From positions 62,001 to 126,000 of the forward strand of contig NZ_PJBC01000059.1 of assembly GCF_002836515.1 (NCBI RefSeq): DNA of 64,000 bases, in the 5' to 3' direction. A program made the position numbers and the translations under genes. Positions within the stretch are counted from its first letter, which is position 1, and each line of letters starts with the position of its first letter. The DNA comes from Pseudomonas sp. Choline-02u-1. Its GTDB lineage: Bacteria; Pseudomonadota; Gammaproteobacteria; Pseudomonadales; Pseudomonadaceae. Shown piece by piece: positions 1-9,046 of the stretch. The notes under the pieces are model-generated. The model saw only the letters and a list, made by a program, of their open reading frames with translations, did not search any database and was not told where the DNA came from.

Positions 1-833
1 ATCGCCGCAAGGCTGACGGCGAGGATGATGTCGTCGCGATCGCCCGGTGTTACCACCAGCACGCCGGGCTTGAGCAGCTCGACGGTGTTGCGCATGGTTC
101 GTGCGCAAATGATGATTTTGCTCATGCGCCGGGTTTCGTAGTCGCCAGCGTTGAGTACCTGCGCGCCCATCAGATCGGCGACGTCGCGGGTGCGCGGCGC
201 GTTGAGTTCCGGTTGAAACGGGATGCAGCCGAGCAAGCGGAAATCACCGCTGCGCAGCAAGGGCGAATGCTCTTTGAGGCGCGCAGCGAAGGCCTCCATG
301 CTCTCGTCGGTCTTGACCTTGTTGAGGATCACGCCGAGCACTTTCGGATCTTTCGGGCCGCCGAACAATTGCGCCTGCAACTCGACGCGGCCAGACAGCT
401 CGGCCAGCACTTCGTTTTCCGGCGCCGAAACCAGAATCACTTCGGCATCGAGGCTCTTCGCCAAGTGCAGATTGACCCGCGCGGCATAACTGGCGCTGCG
501 GGTCGGCACCATGCCTTCGACCACCAGCACGTCCTTGCCGACCGCCGCTTGCTGATACAGGGCGATGATTTCTTCGAGCAACTCGTCGAGCTGACCGTCG
601 CCGAGCATGCGCTCGACGTGCGCCAGGCCCAACGGTTGCGGCGGTTTCAGGCCGTGGGTGCGCGCCACCAGTTCGGTGGATCGTTCAGGGCCGGTGTCGC
701 CGGGGTGCGGCTGGGCGATCGGTTTGAAGAAGCCGACTTTGAGACCGGCGCGCTCAAGCGTACGCACCAGCCCGAGGCTGATGGAGGTCAGACCCACGCC
801 AAAATCGGTGGGGGCGATAAAAAAAGTTTGCAT
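1..833 (-). CDS. pta: phosphate acetyltransferase, N-terminal part (cut by window edge)
   Basis: Reading leftwards from the ATG at 833, the frame is open to the window edge and encodes about 277 residues beginning MQTFFIAPTDFGVGLTSISL. This is the N-terminal ATPase-like (CobB/BioD-type) domain, entering the DRTGG-type regulatory domain of long Pta enzymes; the catalytic acetyl/phosphotransfer domain lies outside the window. The enzyme interconverts acetyl-CoA and acetyl phosphate in the cytoplasm, normally with AckA, whose gene is usually next to pta. The P-loop-like segment near residues 7-17 is degenerate, as is usual in this family. Identification rests on the N-terminal sequence and on synteny with slyD and gpx. 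The length cannot be judged because the 3' end is missing. Confidence 0.92.
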   Translation of the reverse strand, partial: MQTFFIAPTDFGVGLTSISLGLVRTLERAGLKVGFFKPIAQPHPGDTGPERSTELVARTHGLKPPQPLGLAHVERMLGDGQLDELLEEIIALYQQAAVGKDVLVVEGMVPTRSASYAARVNLHLAKSLDAEVILVSAPENEVLAELSGRVELQAQLFGGPKDPKVLGVILNKVKTDESMEAFAARLKEHSPLLRSGDFRLLGCIPFQPELNAPRTRDVADLMGAQVLNAGDYETRRMSKIIICARTMRNTVELLKPGVLVVTPGDRDDIILAVSLAA

Positions 834-884
834 GGGAATTCTCTATGCAAGGGTGTCAGCCTATGTCTGGCCGACTACCGAAAT

Positions 885-1181
885 TCAGTCGCCAAGGTTA
901 GCGCTAACCGAGCCCTGTGCACACCAACCGCAGGCAAAGGGTTGACCTGTTTTTTCAATACGTTGCGCCGGATCCAGGACCCATGCGCGGGTTTGCCACG
1001 GCGGCTGGTGGCGCAGGTGCTGGGTGTGACCACAGGAAAGCTCGACCACCCAATGGCCGTCTTCGTCCTGATGAAAACCGGTGATGGTCGAAACCCGTTT
1101 GTCCGGGTTGTGGTCGCTTTCACGCGATTGCTTCGCTAAACTTGGCCTTTCTATATTCTTATGCAAAAGGTCTCGCCCCAT
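885..1181 (-). CDS. DUF3565 family protein, probable small zinc-binding protein
   Basis: A 98-residue product from the ATG at 1181. The conserved part is the C-terminal half: ELSCGHTQHLRHQPPW, then WVLDP, then CGWC. The CGH and CGWC pairs look like a small metal-binding knuckle, and the pattern is that of DUF3565, whose function is unknown. The start is uncertain: another ATG lies ten codons upstream, inside slyD, and the first 35 or so residues are poorly conserved, so the protein may be shorter. Its start codon and that of divergent slyD share the four bases CATG at 1179-1182, so there is no room for separate leaders. This makes a later start more likely than the one given. Confidence 0.68.
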   Translation of the reverse strand: MGRDLLHKNIERPSLAKQSRESDHNPDKRVSTITGFHQDEDGHWVVELSCGHTQHLRHQPPWQTRAWVLDPAQRIEKTGQPFACGWCAQGSVSANLGD

Positions 1182-1665
1182 GCTGATCGCCGCCAATAAG
1201 GCTGTCTCCATCGACTATACCCTGACCAACGACGCTGGTGAGGTCATCGACAGCTCCGCCGGCGGCGCACCGCTGGTTTACCTGCAAGGCGCAGGCAACA
1301 TCATCCCTGGCCTGGAAAAAGCCCTCGAAGGCAAAGCGGTCGGCGACGAACTGCAAGTAGCCGTCGAGCCGGAAGACGCTTACGGCGAATACGCCGCCGA
1401 GCTGGTCAGCACCCTGAGCCGCAGCATGTTTGAAGGCGTTGACGAGCTGGAAGTCGGCATGCAGTTTCACGCTTCGGCACCGGACGGCCAGATGCAGATC
1501 GTCACCATCCGTGATCTGGACGGCGACGACGTCACCGTTGATGGCAACCACCCTCTGGCCGGTCAGCGCCTGAACTTCCAGGTGAAGATCGTCGACATCC
1601 GTGACGCCAGCCAGGAAGAAATCGCTCATGGTCACGTCCATGGCGAAGGTGGCCATCACCACTGA
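1180..1665 (+). CDS. slyD: FKBP-type peptidyl-prolyl cis-trans isomerase, SlyD-like
   Basis: A 161-residue protein starting MLIAANKAVSIDYTL; the ATG at 1180 has an AAGG nine bases upstream. The FKBP domain (about 1-70 and 120-150) is interrupted by an insert-in-flap domain (about 75-120), and the tail HGHVHGEGGHHH is a histidine-rich metal-binding end. SlyD proteins are cytoplasmic proline isomerases and chaperones; in enterobacteria they also pass nickel to hydrogenase maturation, but no hydrogenase genes are seen here. The tail is short and lacks the cysteines of the E. coli protein. A good terminator follows within 50 bases, so it is probably a single-gene unit. Confidence 0.95.
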   Translation: MLIAANKAVSIDYTLTNDAGEVIDSSAGGAPLVYLQGAGNIIPGLEKALEGKAVGDELQVAVEPEDAYGEYAAELVSTLSRSMFEGVDELEVGMQFHASAPDGQMQIVTIRDLDGDDVTVDGNHPLAGQRLNFQVKIVDIRDASQEEIAHGHVHGEGGHHH

Positions 1666-1694
1666 TTTTCTGCGCTAAGCTTCGAGTACTGGAG

Positions 1695-1717
1695 AGGCGC
1701 CTGCGGGCGCCTTTTTA
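1695..1717 (+). terminator. rho-independent terminator after slyD
   Basis: Seven-base-pair GC-only stem AGGCGCC/GGCGCCT with a TGCG loop (1695-1712), followed directly by a T run. Confidence 0.88.
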
Positions 1718-1788
1718 GTCCGCGGCTGTCCTTGGCGGTCACGCCAAGTGGCTGTTTCGAGTAGAACACGAGAATCCTGGAGTTCGGC

Positions 1789-2271
1789 ATGAGTGCTTTT
1801 CACGACCTTAAGTTGACAGCCCTGGATGGTCAGGAGCTACCGCTGGCGCCGTTCAAGGGCCAAGTCGTGCTGGTGGTCAACGTGGCCTCCAAATGCGGCT
1901 TGACCCCCCAGTACGCGGCACTGGAAAACCTCTACCAACAATACAAAGGCAAAGGCTTCAGTGTGCTGGGCCTGCCGTGCAATCAATTTGCCGGCCAGGA
2001 GCCGGGTACCGAGCAGGAAATTCAGGATTTTTGCAGTCTCAACTATGGCGTGACGTTCCCGTTGTCGAGCAAGCTCGAAGTCAATGGCCACGAACGGCAT
2101 CAGTTGTATCGCCTGTTGGCGGGAGAGGGCGCCGAGTTTCCCGGCGACATCACCTGGAATTTCGAGAAGTTTCTGCTCGGCAAGGACGGCCGGGTGCTGG
2201 CGCGGTTTTCGCCGCGCACGGCGCCGGATGATCCCACGATCGTGCATGCGATTGAAAAAGCGCTGAGCTGA
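1789..2271 (+). CDS. glutathione peroxidase family protein
   Basis: A 160-residue cytoplasmic peroxidase. Cys36 in NVASKCGLTPQY takes the place of selenocysteine; the conserved LPCNQFAGQEPG and ITWNFEKFL segments provide the Gln/Asn/Trp of the peroxidase catalytic site. Bacterial cysteine forms (BtuE-like) usually take electrons from thioredoxin or glutathione and reduce hydrogen peroxide and lipid hydroperoxides. GGAG lies about nine bases before the ATG. It is a single-gene unit between the slyD terminator and a REPIN. The position beside slyD is the same as in P. aeruginosa (PA0837/PA0838), which supports orthology. Confidence 0.93.
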   Translation: MSAFHDLKLTALDGQELPLAPFKGQVVLVVNVASKCGLTPQYAALENLYQQYKGKGFSVLGLPCNQFAGQEPGTEQEIQDFCSLNYGVTFPLSSKLEVNGHERHQLYRLLAGEGAEFPGDITWNFEKFLLGKDGRVLARFSPRTAPDDPTIVHAIEKALS

Positions 2272-2278
2272 AAAGCAC

Positions 2279-2366
2279 AATCAAAAGATCGCAGCCTTCG
2301 GCAGCGCCTACAGGGGATCCACAAACCCGTGTAGGAGCTGCCGGAGGCTGCGATCTTTTGCTTTTC
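2279..2366. repeat. REPIN of the GTAGGAGCTGCCGAAGGCTG family
   Basis: Two inverted copies of a REP sequence (core GATCGCAGCCTTCGGCAGC and its complement GTAGGAGCTGCC...) flank about 20 bases of spacer, forming a long hairpin just after gpx. Six other loci in this window carry the same family. REP doublets of this kind are non-autonomous elements mobilised by RAYT transposases; no RAYT gene lies in this window. Confidence 0.9.
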
Positions 2367-2481
2367 AATCTTTTAATCCTTAATCACCAAAATCAATAAT
2401 GCTGTTCATCAGGCTCGGCGCTTCATATTATCGCCGTCATATCGATTAATATCTGTCGCCAACGTTTCGTGGAGCCTCTCG

Positions 2482-3585
2482 ATGCCCGTTCAAGCCCTGT
2501 TCAAACCGTTCCATCTTGGTGCCCTCGAACTGCCAACCCGCGTGGTCATGGCGCCGATGACCCGTTCGTTCTCACCGGGTGGCGTACCCAATTCCAAAGT
2601 CATTGAGTACTACCGCCGGCGCGCGGCCGCAGGCGTTGGTTTGATCATCACCGAAGGCACGACGGTCGGCCACATCGCTTCCAACGGTTATCCGAATGTC
2701 CCGCAATTCTTCGGTGAGGCGCCGCTGGCCGGCTGGAAAAAGGTTGTCGACGCCGTGCACGCCGAGGGCGGCAAGATCGTTCCGCAACTGTGGCACGTCG
2801 GCAGCGTACGGCGCCTCGGCACCGAGCCGGACGCCAGCGTGCCGGGCTACGGTCCGTCGGAAAAACTCAAGGACGGCCAGGTCGTGGTGCACGGCATGAC
2901 CAAACGGGACATTCACGAGGTGATCGCGGCGTTCGCCCAGGCTGCCAAAGATGCGCAGAGCATCGGCATGGACGGCGTGGAAATTCACGGCGCCCACGGT
3001 TATCTGATCGATCAGTTCTTCTGGGAGGGCAGTAACCAGCGCACCGACGAATACGGCGGCAGCCTGGCCAATCGTTCGCGTTTCGCCATCGAATTGATTC
3101 AAGCGGTGCGCGCGGCGGTCGGTGAAGGCTTCCCGATCATCTTCCGCTTCTCGCAATGGAAGCAGCAGGATTACGCCGCCCGTCTGGTGCAAACCCCCGA
3201 AGCGCTGGGCGAGTTTCTCAAGCCGCTTTCTGACGCTGGCGTAGACATTTTCCACTGCTCGACCCGCCGCTTCTGGGAGCCGGAATTCGACGGTTCCGAT
3301 CTGAACCTTGCTGGCTGGACGCGCAAGCTGACCGGCAAACCGACCATCACCGTGGGCAGCGTAGGCCTGGACGGCGAGTTCCTGCAGTTCATGGTCAACA
3401 CCGACAAGGTCGCGCAACCGGCCAGCCTGGAAAATCTGCTGGAGCGTCTGAACAAAGAAGAATTCGATCTGGTAGCAGTGGGTCGCGCGCTGCTGGTCGA
3501 TCCGGACTGGGCGCAGAAGGTTCGCGATGGGCGTGAACAGGATATCTTGCCGTTCAGCCGTGAGGCATTAATGACGCTGGTTTAA
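2482..3585 (+). CDS. NADH:flavin oxidoreductase, old yellow enzyme family
   Basis: A 367-residue single-domain FMN barrel protein. It begins ALFKPFHLGALELPTRVVMA, the usual OYE opening strand, and contains VEIHGAHGYLIDQFFW, where the HxxH pair is the substrate-binding and proton-donor region. The C-terminal VAVGRALLVDPDWAQKV is the phosphate-binding end of the barrel. OYE enzymes reduce activated alkenes (enones, nitro-alkenes, electrophilic xenobiotics) with NAD(P)H. The natural substrate cannot be told from sequence. It has a GGAG-type site and its own spacer, with no operon partner: upstream is a REPIN and downstream a 13-base-pair hairpin, with convergent genes. Confidence 0.9.
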   Translation: MPVQALFKPFHLGALELPTRVVMAPMTRSFSPGGVPNSKVIEYYRRRAAAGVGLIITEGTTVGHIASNGYPNVPQFFGEAPLAGWKKVVDAVHAEGGKIVPQLWHVGSVRRLGTEPDASVPGYGPSEKLKDGQVVVHGMTKRDIHEVIAAFAQAAKDAQSIGMDGVEIHGAHGYLIDQFFWEGSNQRTDEYGGSLANRSRFAIELIQAVRAAVGEGFPIIFRFSQWKQQDYAARLVQTPEALGEFLKPLSDAGVDIFHCSTRRFWEPEFDGSDLNLAGWTRKLTGKPTITVGSVGLDGEFLQFMVNTDKVAQPASLENLLERLNKEEFDLVAVGRALLVDPDWAQKVRDGREQDILPFSREALMTLV

Positions 3586-3601
3586 GCGGCGTTCTCACTG
3601 G

Positions 3602-3629
3602 CGCTATCGCTGGCTTGCCAGCGATAGCG
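3602..3629. repeat. perfect 13-bp hairpin between convergent genes
   Basis: CGCTATCGCTGGC, TT, GCCAGCGATAGCG is a perfect inverted repeat. It sits between the stop codons of the OYE gene and the glycosyltransferase gene. There is no T run on either side, so it resembles a dispersed pseudomonad palindrome more than a classical terminator, although it could protect transcript ends. Confidence 0.75.
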
Positions 3630-3649
3630 GCTTCGCAGTCAGCATCGAT

Positions 3650-4825
3650 TCAAGGAAGTGTTTGCGCATCGGGGATCACTTGCTCCCCCACACAAGCGCC
3701 ACGCAAATACCCTTCGAACTGCTCGATAATCGCCCCCCAGCCCTGGCGACTGCCATGTTGCCGCGCATTCAGCCGCACACAGCGCAACCGCTCATCCTCC
3801 TCCAGCAACCACGCCGCCGCTTCGCAAAAGGCCTGCTCATCGCCGGGCATGGCTGACACGCCGTTGTAGCCGTGGCGAATATGCTGCGCCGCCGCTGCCT
3901 GGTCATACGCCACCACGCCAAGTCCCGAAGCCAGGGCTTCGAGCACCACATTGCCGAAGGTTTCGGTCAGGCTGGGAAACACGAACAGATCCCCGCAGGC
4001 ATAGTGCGCAGCCAGGGTTTCCCCACGCTGCGCGCCGCAGAAGATCGCTTCAGGCAGGTCTTTTTCCAGCGCCGAACGCTGCGGGCCATCTCCGATCACG
4101 ATCAGCTTCAGATGGCGCTGTGGATAAGCCTGCCGCAGGGTTTCAAAACAACGTTTAAGCAGACCCAGATTTTTCTCCGGGGCGAGCCGTCCGACATGAA
4201 TCACGGCAATGTCCTGCTCGGTCAGCCCCCATTTTTCACGCAACGCACTCTGACGTTTGCTGGGGTGAAACAACTGGCTGTCCACACCCCGCGACAGCAA
4301 CGCCAGGCGCTCGAAGTGCCGTCGTTCCAGCTCCAGGCGCTGACTGACGCTTGGCACCAGGGTCATTGCCGAACGATTGTGAAACCAGCGCAAGTAATGG
4401 GTGAGCATCCGCGTCAGCAGACCCAGGCCGTACTGGCTGGTGTACTGCTGAAAGTTGGTGTGAAAGCCACTCACCACTGCAATCCCCAGGCGCCGTGCCG
4501 CACGCAAGGCCGATAACCCGAGCGGGCCTTCCGTGGCGATATACAGCACATCCGGGCGCTGCCGTTTCCAGCGCCGCAGCAATTTATGCATCGACGATTG
4601 GCCCCACTGCAGCCCGGGATAGCCCGGTAACGGCCATCCGCGACACAGCAACAGCGCATCGTCTTCGCTGCGTTGCGGATCGCTGGCCTGGCGCGGACGC
4701 ACCAGTTCCACCTGATGCCCTCGCGCACGCAAACCTTCGCACAAGCGGCCAAGGGTGTTGGCCACGCCGTTGATTTCGGGTGGGAAGGTTTCGCTGATCA
4801 GGGTGATATGTAGAGCTGTCGTCAT
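3650..4825 (-). CDS. glycosyltransferase family 4 (group 1) protein
   Basis: A 391-residue GT-B fold enzyme from the ATG at 4825 (MTTALHITLISETFPPEING). The N-terminal acceptor domain begins with ITLISETFPPEINGVANTLG, and the C-terminal donor domain carries VGRLAPEKNL and the nucleotide-sugar motif FPSLTETFGNVVLEALASG (an EX7E-type site). The family includes alpha-mannosyl and glucosyltransferases acting on phosphatidylinositol or diacylglycerol, so a lipid acceptor is possible but unproven. An ATG at 4849 gives eight more residues but has no ribosome site; the chosen one has GAGG unusually close. The order with cysZ and trxB is conserved in P. aeruginosa (PA0842). Confidence 0.85.
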   Translation of the reverse strand: MTTALHITLISETFPPEINGVANTLGRLCEGLRARGHQVELVRPRQASDPQRSEDDALLLCRGWPLPGYPGLQWGQSSMHKLLRRWKRQRPDVLYIATEGPLGLSALRAARRLGIAVVSGFHTNFQQYTSQYGLGLLTRMLTHYLRWFHNRSAMTLVPSVSQRLELERRHFERLALLSRGVDSQLFHPSKRQSALREKWGLTEQDIAVIHVGRLAPEKNLGLLKRCFETLRQAYPQRHLKLIVIGDGPQRSALEKDLPEAIFCGAQRGETLAAHYACGDLFVFPSLTETFGNVVLEALASGLGVVAYDQAAAAQHIRHGYNGVSAMPGDEQAFCEAAAWLLEEDERLRCVRLNARQHGSRQGWGAIIEQFEGYLRGACVGEQVIPDAQTLP

Positions 4826-4889
4826 GACCTCAGTGTCGGCTGAGGCCATGTCGACGTTGTGACGTTCGGATGATGGATTTGTGACGCGG

Positions 4890-5642
4890 TCAGTGTTGTA
4901 TCACCAGATTTTCGGCGCCACGCTCGCGCACCCAGAACAACGTCGCCCCGGCCACGGCGGCCGGCATCATCAGGATGTTGACCACCGGAATCAGCAGCAC
5001 CAGATAAACGATCCCGCCAAAACTCATGCTCTGCCAGCGCTTCTGCCGCAGCCAGGCGAGCATTTCGTTCCAGCCCAGTTTGTGGTTGTCCGCCGGGTAG
5101 TCAATGTACTGGATGGCCATCATCCACACGCCGAACAACAGCCACAGCGGCGCGGCGATGATATTGACTACCGGAATGAACGAAAGGATGAACAGGCCGA
5201 TGGCGCGCGGCAGGAAGTAGCCGAGCTTGCGCATTTCGCGGGCCAGGGTGCGCGGGATCATCGCGATCAGTTCGCCCCAGCTGAACGCCGGGAAATCATC
5301 GGTGCCGCGCACCACTACTTCGACTTTCTCGGCCAGGAAACCGTTGAACGGCGCGGCGATAATGTTGGCAAGCATGGTGAAGGTGAAGAACACCATCAGC
5401 GCCACCAGCACTACAAACAGCGGCCAGAGGATATAGCTGAGGAAACTCAGCCATTCAGGTAGCGATGGCATCAGCGTGTCGACCCACAGGCTGAACTGGT
5501 GGCCGGCCAGATAGATCAATCCGACGAACAACACCAGGTTGATCGCCAGCGGCAGCAATACAAACAGGCGCAAGCCAGGGCTCAAGACCAATCGAAGGCC
5601 TTCGCGCAGGTATTGCGGGCCGGATAGAACAGGGGCGGGCAT
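4890..5642 (-). CDS. cysZ: CysZ/EI24-family sulfate transporter
   Basis: A 250-residue membrane protein from the ATG at 5642, with GGAG eight bases before it; longer frames to 5735 lack a ribosome site and the family length is about 250. It starts [20 protein letters not shown], matching the CysZ amphipathic start, then has four to six hydrophobic segments (about 25-50, 75-105, 145-175, 205-240). CysZ proteins import sulfate for cysteine synthesis. In pseudomonads the gene normally sits divergent to trxB, as here. No cys biosynthesis genes are adjacent, so the sulfate role rests on family membership. Confidence 0.88.
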   Translation of the reverse strand: MPAPVLSGPQYLREGLRLVLSPGLRLFVLLPLAINLVLFVGLIYLAGHQFSLWVDTLMPSLPEWLSFLSYILWPLFVVLVALMVFFTFTMLANIIAAPFNGFLAEKVEVVVRGTDDFPAFSWGELIAMIPRTLAREMRKLGYFLPRAIGLFILSFIPVVNIIAAPLWLLFGVWMMAIQYIDYPADNHKLGWNEMLAWLRQKRWQSMSFGGIVYLVLLIPVVNILMMPAAVAGATLFWVRERGAENLVIQH

Positions 5643-6917
<1,275 letters not shown>

Positions 6918-6933
6918 GACCGCAGGGCAGAAA

Positions 6934-6964
6934 AAAACCGGCCAGAGATTGGCCGGTTTTTTTG
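6934..6964 (+). terminator. rho-independent terminator after trxB
   Basis: Stem AAAACCGGCC/GGCCGGTTTT (6934-6960) with an AGAGATT loop and a seven-base T run. An A run on the left means it may also work leftwards, for transcripts coming from the hopJ side. Confidence 0.9.
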
Positions 6965-6995
6965 TGTCCGCTATTCACCGCCGCTGTACATCCAA

Positions 6996-7086
6996 TGTGG
7001 CAGCGAGCTTGCTCGAAAGCGGTGTGTCAGGTCACTTGTGTGCCGGATGTGAAATCGCATTCGCGAGCAAGCCCGCTCCCACAAGG
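6996..7086. repeat. REP doublet of the GTGGGAGCGGGCTTGCTCGC family
   Basis: A degenerate left half (GTGGCAGCGAGCTTGCTCG) and a good right half (TTCGCGAGCAAGCCCGCTCC) in inverted orientation around about 50 bases of spacer. It lies between the trxB terminator and the end of the hopJ-family gene. Confidence 0.85.
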
Positions 7087-7106
7087 GGGATGTGTGGCTG
7101 CAGAGA

Positions 7107-7445
7107 TCAGCGGCGCGTCAGCGGCTGCGCGGCGAACTTCACACCGGCCAGACCGTGCTTGATCAGCGCACGAATATTGCCGTGATCGCTGCCCTCAGGC
7201 GTCGCCAGCACCGAGCGGTAATGCTCGCCGAACGCCAGCAGCGCTTCTTCGTCGCTCAAGCCTTCCAGCAGGGCCAGACCGAGCGTCTTGCATGAGCCTT
7301 CGTTTTGCCCGGCAGCGTTTTCCACGCCGCCGTTATTGAACGCCTGCGGTTGATAGTCGTAACCGGCGGCAATGAACGCCAGGGTATCAGCGAAGGCATG
7401 TTCGCCGCTTTTGAGGCTGGCGCGAAGGGTGTTCAAATCAGTCAT
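7107..7445 (-). CDS. HopJ type III effector family protein
   Basis: A 112-residue soluble protein starting MTDLNTLRASLKSGEHAFAD, with the conserved FNNGGVENAAGQNEGSCK and ALLAFGEHYRSV segments of the HopJ family. Despite the family name, close relatives are widespread in bacteria without a type III secretion system, so a housekeeping function is likely and an effector role is not supported here. The start overlaps the end of the DUF1244 gene by eight bases (7438-7445), which implies translational coupling in one leftward operon. Confidence 0.85.
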   Translation of the reverse strand: MTDLNTLRASLKSGEHAFADTLAFIAAGYDYQPQAFNNGGVENAAGQNEGSCKTLGLALLEGLSDEEALLAFGEHYRSVLATPEGSDHGNIRALIKHGLAGVKFAAQPLTRR

Positions 7446-7734
7446 TGGGTTTTCCTTTGGCAAACGCTGCTTGCTGCTCGGCGCTGGCTTCTTGCTGGTA
7501 TTGGGCTTTCCATTCGGCGTACGGCATACCGTAAACCACTTCGCGGGCATCATCGAGGCTGACCTCAATCTGGCGTTGGTCGGCTTCGGCCTTGTACCAC
7601 TTGGACAGGCAGTTGCGGCAGAACCCGGCGAGGTTCATCAGGTCGATGTTCTGCACGTCCTTGCGGCTGTCGAGGTGAGCGACCAGTCGGCGGAAGGCGG
7701 CGGCTTCGAGTTCCAGGCGTTGTTGATCAGTCAT
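7438..7734 (-). CDS. DUF1244 family protein
   Basis: A 98-residue protein from the ATG at 7734. It contains NLAGFCRNCLSKWYKAEAD, with a CxxC pair near residues 43-46, and VVYGMPYAEWKAQYQ, both hallmarks of DUF1244 (SMc04008-like). The function is unknown; the cysteine pair may bind metal. It is the first gene of a two-gene leftward operon with the hopJ-family gene. Upstream is a repeat that separates it from folX. Confidence 0.88.
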   Translation of the reverse strand: MTDQQRLELEAAAFRRLVAHLDSRKDVQNIDLMNLAGFCRNCLSKWYKAEADQRQIEVSLDDAREVVYGMPYAEWKAQYQQEASAEQQAAFAKGKPND

Positions 7735-7748
7735 GGGGTTCTCTGCGG

Positions 7749-7833
7749 GACAGCTTTGAGCGGCAAGCTTCAAGCTGCAAGATTGGATCGGGGTCGGTCG
7801 TTAGCTTACCGCTTGAAGCCTGACGCTTGTAGC
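7749..7833. repeat. imperfect inverted repeat of AGCTTCAAGCGGCAAGC type
   Basis: The left part reads GAGCGGCAAGCTTCAAGCTG and the right part CGCTTGAAGCCTGACGCTTG, an imperfect inverted pair that fills the spacer between folX and the DUF1244 gene. Its wording (alternating AGCTT, GCGGC and CAAGC units) differs from the two main REP families of the window. Confidence 0.6.
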
Positions 7834-8205
7834 TCAGCGGCTTGCCGCGAGCGTAATCGATACCGACTCGGCGAAGCGCAGCGCGTGAGGTTTGTCGACT
7901 TCAACTTCGGCGTACAGCACCGATGCATTGGTCATCACCAGATCGAGCAATTCTTGCGTCAGGCGCTCTAGCAGCGCGAAACGGTTGCCTTCAACGTGGG
8001 CGATGATCGCCTTGGTGATGGTGCGGTAATTCAGCGCGTGGTCGATATCGTTGTCGCGCACGGCTTCTTGAGCCGCGTACAGGATGGACAGGTTGATCAG
8101 CACATCCTGCTTGTTGAGGATTTCGTCCTCGTTGATGCCGATAAAGGTGCGCAGACGCAGATCCTTGACCCGGATGCGCGCCATTCCCGGTTGAAGTTGT
8201 GGCAT
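7834..8205 (-). CDS. folX: dihydroneopterin triphosphate 2'-epimerase
   Basis: A 123-residue FolB/FolX-fold protein: [23 protein letters not shown] is the opening strand region, [24 protein letters not shown] the central helix with the catalytic-type Glu/Lys region, and [15 protein letters not shown] the C-terminal strand. The N-extension [17 protein letters not shown] and the pairing with folM favour FolX, which converts dihydroneopterin triphosphate to dihydromonapterin triphosphate, over FolB aldolase. GGAG lies seven bases before the ATG. With folM it would make tetrahydromonapterin, the cofactor used by pseudomonad phenylalanine hydroxylase. Confidence 0.87.
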   Translation of the reverse strand: MPQLQPGMARIRVKDLRLRTFIGINEDEILNKQDVLINLSILYAAQEAVRDNDIDHALNYRTITKAIIAHVEGNRFALLERLTQELLDLVMTNASVLYAEVEVDKPHALRFAESVSITLAASR

Positions 8206-8277
8206 TGATTTGCTCCGTCCAGTCTATTGCAGGCGTTCTGGTGGATATTACTCGACTCGTGGTCGAAGCGGGACGGC

Positions 8278-8988
8278 CTATTTGACGTGCCGGCCTCCGT
8301 TTACAGTCAGGGTCGTGCCGGTGACATAGGGATTGTCGAGCAGATAGCGCAGGCTCTGGTAGATCACTTCGCTGCCGGGCTCGATGCCCAGCGCGGACTT
8401 GGCCAGCGCCTTGGCGCGATACGCAGCGTCATCGTCGGGGTTGAACAGCAACAGCGCCGGTGCGATGCCGTTGACTTTGATTGCGGGTGCGAAGCGTGCG
8501 GCGAACGACAACGTCAGACTGTCGAGACCGGCCTTGCTGGCGCAATAGCCGATGTGCTTGCTGCTGCCTTTGCGGGTGACGTCGTCGCTGACGTGGATGA
8601 TGTCGGCAGGCGCCGAGCGCTGCAGCAACTCGGCGCAGTGCAGGTTGATCAGATAGGGCGCGAGCATGTGAATGTTGAACATACGATTGAAGGCTTCAGC
8701 TTCACTGCCCGGAGTTTCCGCCAACCATTCGGAGGCGTTGTGCACGATCGCACGCAGGCTGTCGGTGTGAGCTTTCAGTGCGTCGATGAAGGCCAGGATG
8801 GCGGCCTCGCTGGAAAAGTCCGCGAACAAGGCTGTCGCGCCCAGATCGCGCAATCGCTGCACGCCCGGACGCTCGGTCCGGTACGTGAAGATGACTCGAT
8901 GGCCATCCTCGAGTAGACGCTGCGCGCAGTGCAGGCCGACACGCTGGCCGGCGCCGGTGATGAGGATCGGGGCTACGGAATCTGGCAT
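8278..8988 (-). CDS. folM: dihydromonapterin reductase, SDR family
   Basis: A 236-residue short-chain dehydrogenase. It has the pteridine-reductase-like nucleotide motif ITGAGQRVGLHCAQRL near residue 10 (with TYRTER after the second strand, which favours NADPH), the NAS segment VHNASEW, and the catalytic YCASK near residue 150. FolM reduces dihydromonapterin to tetrahydromonapterin and has weak dihydrofolate reductase activity. It ends 72 bases before folX and reads the same way, so both are probably cotranscribed. The folE gene that often completes the set is not between them. Confidence 0.88.
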   Translation of the reverse strand: MPDSVAPILITGAGQRVGLHCAQRLLEDGHRVIFTYRTERPGVQRLRDLGATALFADFSSEAAILAFIDALKAHTDSLRAIVHNASEWLAETPGSEAEAFNRMFNIHMLAPYLINLHCAELLQRSAPADIIHVSDDVTRKGSSKHIGYCASKAGLDSLTLSFAARFAPAIKVNGIAPALLLFNPDDDAAYRAKALAKSALGIEPGSEVIYQSLRYLLDNPYVTGTTLTVNGGRHVK

Positions 8989-9046
8989 GGGCGGCTCGTA
9001 TCGCGGCTGAAGCGAAAACTATAACAGGCTCGCCGCCCTGTGGAGA

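Noticed and set aside
213..1139. Long rightward open frame of 308 codons opposite pta
   Set aside because: It is the antisense shadow of the pta frame, which has a recognisable Pta N-terminus; the rightward product has no family features.
2482..3585. HxxH instead of HxxN in the OYE active site as an anomaly
   Set aside because: HxxH is common in bacterial members such as XenA, so it is not unusual.
7107..7445. HopJ-family gene as a sign of a type III secretion system
   Set aside because: No secretion or chaperone genes are nearby and the family is common in bacteria without such a system.
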